Of a DNA stretch of 64,000 nt, positions 60,160-64,000 are shown piece by piece; the first letter of the stretch is position 1; every line of letters begins with the position of its first letter. The notes beneath the pieces are model-generated. The model worked only from the letters and a program-made list of their open reading frames with translations, searched no databases and was not told the DNA's origin. Source of the stretch: Perognathus longimembris pacificus (Eukaryota > Chordata > Mammalia > Rodentia > Heteromyidae); NCBI RefSeq assembly GCF_023159225.1, contig NC_063188.1:17009086-17073085 (forward strand), written 5' to 3'. A program made the translations under genes and the position numbers.

Positions 60160-60790
60160 TTGGCAGTGCTGACAGTGGAACCCATGGCCTCATACAGACT
60201 AAGCCAATGGAATGCTCTACCACTATGCTACACCCACAGTTGGAGCATTTTCTTTACTAGAACATCTGCACTATTTAAAGCTGACTTAGGGTCTTTAGAC
60301 AAGTGAGCAGTCTTTTTGTAGGACATAAAACTTCATTATCTTCTATTTGACTTAATATAGCCATAGAGCACCATCACACTATTATACTTTGAACTCTGGG
60401 CCCTGCATTTGCCAGGCAGGTGCTCTACCACTTGAGCCCCCAGTCCCAGCCTCTTTTTCCTTTGTTATTTTTCTAATAGGGTCTTGAGTGTATGCTTGGG
60501 CTGGCTTAGACACCAATCTACCTATTATATATGATAACAGGTATGAGTTGCGGTATCCAGCTGTTGAGATAAGATTTTGTATTTATGTCAAGGGCTGGCC
60601 TTAAGCTGCAAGCCTACCAATTTCAGCCTCCTACATAGCTAGAATGAAAGAAACATACATACTACATCATCCAGCTATTGACTGAGATGGGGTCTGCTGT
60701 TTATTCCCTGGCTAGTCTTGAACTGCAACTCTGATCTCTGCCTCCTGAGTAGCTGGTATTATAGGCATGAACCACCAACATCAAGCCAGT
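60160..60790 (-). mobile_element. Run of eroded ID-like and B1-like SINEs
   Basis: ID-like at 60160-60238 and 60385-60450, then three B1-like segments (60465-60560, 60560-60680, 60680-60790), the last with 'gcctcctgagtagctgg'. Confidence 0.6.
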
Positions 60791-61108
60791 CACACTATTT
60801 TTGTTGTTCCTAGGAATGGAGAACTGAAGGGATCTTAGAGATTATTTCTTCCTATCACCCAAATGATAGACAAAGCTCCTGCAACATATCTCCTTCAAAA
60901 ATTTCTCACTGTTAGAGCCAGCTAGTTTCCAGAATTTCCATCCCCTGTCCTTTTCTCCCCTCCTGAGAGGACAATTTGGTTTTTAGGTTAGGCCACTCAG
61001 CCCTTATTTCCAGGTTTGGGGCCTAAACCTGACCTAAGAATGATTTCTCCAGCTCAAACCCTGGCATCGAAGGCCAAATTTCTCATCCAGTCTATTTATC
61101 GTGAGTGA

Positions 61109-61122
61109 CCCATAGATGGCGC
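61109..61122 (+). promoter_or_regulatory. CTCF-like motif
   Basis: 'CCCATAGATGGCGC' fits about 12 of 14 positions of the CTCF core CCASYAGRKGGCRS. It lies in unique intergenic sequence about 6 kb downstream of ZNF280C. One motif alone is weak evidence. Confidence 0.3.
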
Positions 61123-61199
61123 CATAAATTTCAGGCCCAGGACCACATTTTCCTACTAGCATCCAACATTGCATCCATATGGGCATGAGCAAGGTGCAT

Positions 61200-61305
61200 T
61201 GATCTTCAAAGGCTATTGTGAGAATTAAGCACAACAGCACATAACAACCACACCAGAGGACACTTAGTAGAACATAGTAAACAATAAATGTAAACTGCCA
61301 TTAAT
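61200..61305 (+). mobile_element. MIR SINE 3' part
   Basis: 'tattgtgagaattaag' followed by 'acatagtaaacaataaatg' resembles the 3' half of MIR. Confidence 0.45.
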
Positions 61306-61847
61306 AACTCAGCTAGAGACATAGGAGGCTAAAAACTAGGTTTGATCATGGAGTGTCATCTCAAAATATGCCAAATTGCTCTATTTGCTATTTCAAGCAA
61401 AAAAATCACTTGAGGAAATGTAACTTCCAAAAGGGTCATTTGGCCTGTGTTTTCCCCCATGCTGCAAGCTCAAAGTTTCTTCCAGAGTGGATGTCCTTCA
61501 CATACCAAGGCAGGAAAACAGCCTTGGTTACCAGAGACAGCTCATTATTTCTGCAACAACCCTGAATAATCAAACCCTTCCATGCTCTGGTCATTCCTTC
61601 AGACTTCACTGTATTTGAAGAACTGCATACAAGATTTATGGGCTTTGCTCTTGTTAATCAGCTCTTGTATTAACAAGATTCCTAAATCCAGTCAAAGAGC
61701 CCACAAAACTAAGGAGATTTGAGTGGATCTGTGGCATCTGAAGCCTAGTATCATCCTTTCCATCCAATAATCTCCCTGGAAGAAAATGCAAGATAATACC
61801 TGGGGTAGCTCCCCTTTATCTGAAGCATTACAATTGCTACCTAGGAT

Positions 61848-61985
61848 TGGCAGGTGGCTCATGCCTGTACTTGCAGTTTGAAGCCATCTAGGAGCAGGCA
61901 AATCCAAAAGACTCATCTCCAATTAACTAACAAAACTGGAAGTGGAGGTGTGCCTCAAGTGGTAGAGTGCCAGCTATGATTTTTT
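61848..61985 (+). mobile_element. Type B SINE, internally deleted
   Basis: 'ggcaggtggctcatgcctg' lacks the middle of the left half. Ends 'agagtgccagctatg'. Confidence 0.75.
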
Positions 61986-61998
61986 TAAAAAAGTTGTG

Positions 61999-62200
61999 GG
62001 GCTGGGAATGTGGCCTAGTGGCAAGAGCGCTTGCCTCGTATACTTGAAGCCCTGGGTTCGACTCCCCAGCACCACATATATAGAAAATGGCCCGAAGTGG
62101 CGCTGTGGCTCAAGTGGCAGAGTGCTAGCCTTGAGCAAAAGGAAGCCAGGGGCAGTGCTCAGGCCCTGAGTTCAAGGCCCAGGACTGGCCACAAAAAAAA
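61999..62200 (+). mobile_element. Young type A SINE
   Basis: Target duplication 'aaaaaagttgtg' at about 61986 and 62193. Confidence 0.93.
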
Positions 62201-62252
62201 GTTGTGTAAAAGTGAGGCCCAGAGTTCAGACATCACAAGAAAATTCAAAAAG

Positions 62253-62492
62253 ATTAACTGGGTGCTAGTGGCTCACACCTATAATCTTAGCTACTCAGGA
62301 GGCTGAGATCTCAGGATTGCAGTTCGAAACCAGCCTAGGCAGAAAAGTCCCCATGAGACTCTTATCTCCAGTTAAGTAATCAAAAACCTGAAGTGGAGCA
62401 ATGGCTCAAAAGTGGTAGAACACTAGCCTGGAGCACAAAGAGCTCAGGGACGGTGCCCAGGCCCTGAGTTCAAGCCCCACAACCAACCAAAA
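62253..62492 (+). mobile_element. Type B SINE
   Basis: 'actgggtgctagtggctc' to 'cacaaccaacc'. Confidence 0.89.
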
Positions 62493-63364
62493 ATTATATA
62501 GATATTAAATTCAGAGGATAGATTTTAATGAAAAATAAAGCTTGCAAATTTGAGCTTTCAAGTGTCAGGAAATGAATAGTGAGTACACTAATTTCTAAAT
62601 TGCTAGCTGGGCTTCTAATGTAGATGCTGTTATACAGCAGAGCATTACAGAGTAATGTGCATGGCTGGCATTTTCACTGAGTGCTTGCCATTGTTTAGTT
62701 CTGTTTGTCTCTGCATTTATTCCAAACTTTAAAAAATAAAAGAAATAAAATCAGAGGGTCACTTTATTACTGGGAAAGAGATCAAGCCAGATCCAGTCTC
62801 AAAGTCTATTTCTCATTCTAGTTCAACTGTATCATGGATTAGGATAATCTCTCTGAGCGCCTGAATCAACAGAACTACTTATCTAAATTCAAAATCTGTG
62901 TCCCTGGGCAGGCAAGCTACTTCTCAATGTCTCCCTTCAGTCACTCTTTGTTGCAGGCCAATAGCTATTACCACAGATCACAGAGCTCTCTTAGGAGAGT
63001 TAAGACCCATTTCCTTTTATAACAGTAATCTTACAGTTCCAGATGTCTACATGTGTAGTTTGGGATCAGTCCTGTTCAGGCAAACATCCCAGGAAATACT
63101 CAGTAGCTGTCAGAAAAAGAGTTATCTGAACACTTTGCTACATTCACTAAACTTACCAGCAGGAGGCTCAAGGTTCAATTCTCATTGGATTATCAGTTTT
63201 GTTACTTACCTGGCAAGTAGTACTCCGCAAGAAAGTGTTTATATTTATGGTTATTCTTCCCAAGTCGCTTTTTAGATTAGGCTCTTACCTACTAGTTTCA
63301 GAAGAATAGCAAAGACAGTGGATATGGCTGAAACAATTTCCTTTCTTGCTTGCTTGCTTTCTCT
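62493..63364. other. Intergenic, unique sequence
   Basis: Open frame 62898-63275 (125 codons) has no motif, promoter or splice support and is not called. Confidence 0.55.
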
Positions 63365-63388
63365 CCTCTGTGTGTCTGTGTGTCTGTG

Positions 63389-63424
<36 letters not shown>

Positions 63425-63609
63425 CCTCGCCAGACCTGGGGCTTGAACTCAGGGCCCGTCCTTGAGCTCTTTTTGCTCAAGGCTAGCACTCTACCACTTG
63501 AGCCACAGCGCCACTTCTGGCTTTTCCCGTGTATGTAGTACTGAGGACTCGAACCCAGGACTTCATGCATGCTATGCAAGCACTCTACCACTAGGCTAAA
63601 CTCCTGGCC
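63365..63609 (-). mobile_element. TGTC/TC microsatellite and type A SINE
   Basis: (TGTG/TGTC)n then (TC)n at 63365-63427 abut the Geo end 'cgccagacctgg'. Confidence 0.85.
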
Positions 63610-63861
63610 CCACAATTTAATTTCTTTTACACCATGTTTATGCCTGGAAAGGATCTGTTTTACTAGGTTCAGTTTCCTGGTTACCCATATCATTCAGTGG
63701 TTCACATAGCTGGTTTTAAAGTTCTGGTTCAAGAAAGGTAGTTGGTTATTTTATAGTTCATCAGTCTAGTTTATACATAGAGCTGGAGGCACATCGGAAT
63801 AATCTGCAGACATTTTATTTTATTTTTCTGCAGACATTTTAAAACTTCACATTTTTCACTG

Positions 63862-64000
63862 GGTGTGGTGACACATGACTAATCCTAGCTACTTGGGAGG
63901 AATAAGTAGGAGAATTTCAGTTTAGGGAAGGCCCTTTGGGTCAAAGTTAGCCATTCAAAAAACAAAGTAAAAACAAAAGGCCTGGGAACAAAGCCTATAT
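63862..64000 (+). mobile_element. B1-like composite running off the window edge
   Basis: 'ctgggtgtggtgacacatg' through 'caaaggcctgggaac'; eroded and cut by the edge. Confidence 0.45.

Larger units (their letters stand above)
60791..61847. other. Intergenic, mostly unique sequence
   Basis: Includes the CTCF-like motif and a MIR 3' part. The 61340-61640 stretch reads like a possible old LTR but I could not place it. Confidence 0.5.

Noticed and set aside
62898..63275. Possible downstream gene (125 codons)
   Set aside because: No family motif, splice signal support or promoter; typical chance frame.

Overview
The window is mammalian nuclear DNA, most likely from the X chromosome of a geomyoid rodent (pocket mouse, kangaroo rat or gopher lineage). 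The rodent call rests on its main repeat: a dimeric SINE with a tRNA-Ala/ID-like left monomer joined to a right monomer that ends in 'caggactggc'. This matches the published IDL-Geo SINE of Geomyoidea as I remember it. The X assignment is inferred from the gene, which is X-linked in human and mouse. Neither the species nor the chromosome was checked by a search.

One real protein-coding gene runs left to right across most of the window. It is ZNF280C (suppressor of hairy wing homolog 3), with a CpG-rich TATA/CCAAT promoter near 3.6 kb, a non-coding exon 1 ending at 3819, and 18 coding exons from 15577 to 53132. All exon phases agree and the joined frame is 739 codons plus a stop, essentially the length of the human protein (about 737). 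A likely poly(A) signal lies at 55119. The product is a nuclear protein with an acidic N-terminus carrying a SUMO-interaction-like motif, about ten C2H2-type zinc fingers and a basic Ser/Thr/Lys linker.

Region by region: 1-3.5 kb is upstream flank with SINEs and a probable solo LTR. 3.5-4.2 kb is the promoter and exon 1. 4-15.5 kb is intron 1, with a run of eight antisense SINEs, a polypyrimidine tract of about 3 kb, a second pyrimidine-rich block with four related repeat units, and L1 pieces including a U6 retro-pseudogene. 15.5-30.2 kb holds coding exons 2-12. 30.2-38.6 kb is a large intron with L2, MIR and MLT1 fossils. 38.6-53.1 kb holds exons 13-19; the intron after exon 15 carries an RPL30 retrocopy with an intact frame. 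53.1-55.1 kb is the 3' UTR. 55-64 kb is intergenic and repeat-rich, with an antisense L1, many SINEs and one CTCF-like motif. No second conventional gene, CRISPR array or previously undescribed coding system is visible.

Most of the remaining DNA is transposable elements. 'Type A' below means the ID-left + Geo-right dimer, and 'type B' means a 7SL/B1-like left half joined to the same Geo right half. The more interesting signals are the giant pyrimidine tract, the shared Geo monomer, microsatellites growing from Geo 3' ends, identical young SINE copies, a 34-bp duplication starting on the stop codon, and the loss of one zinc ligand in the first finger.
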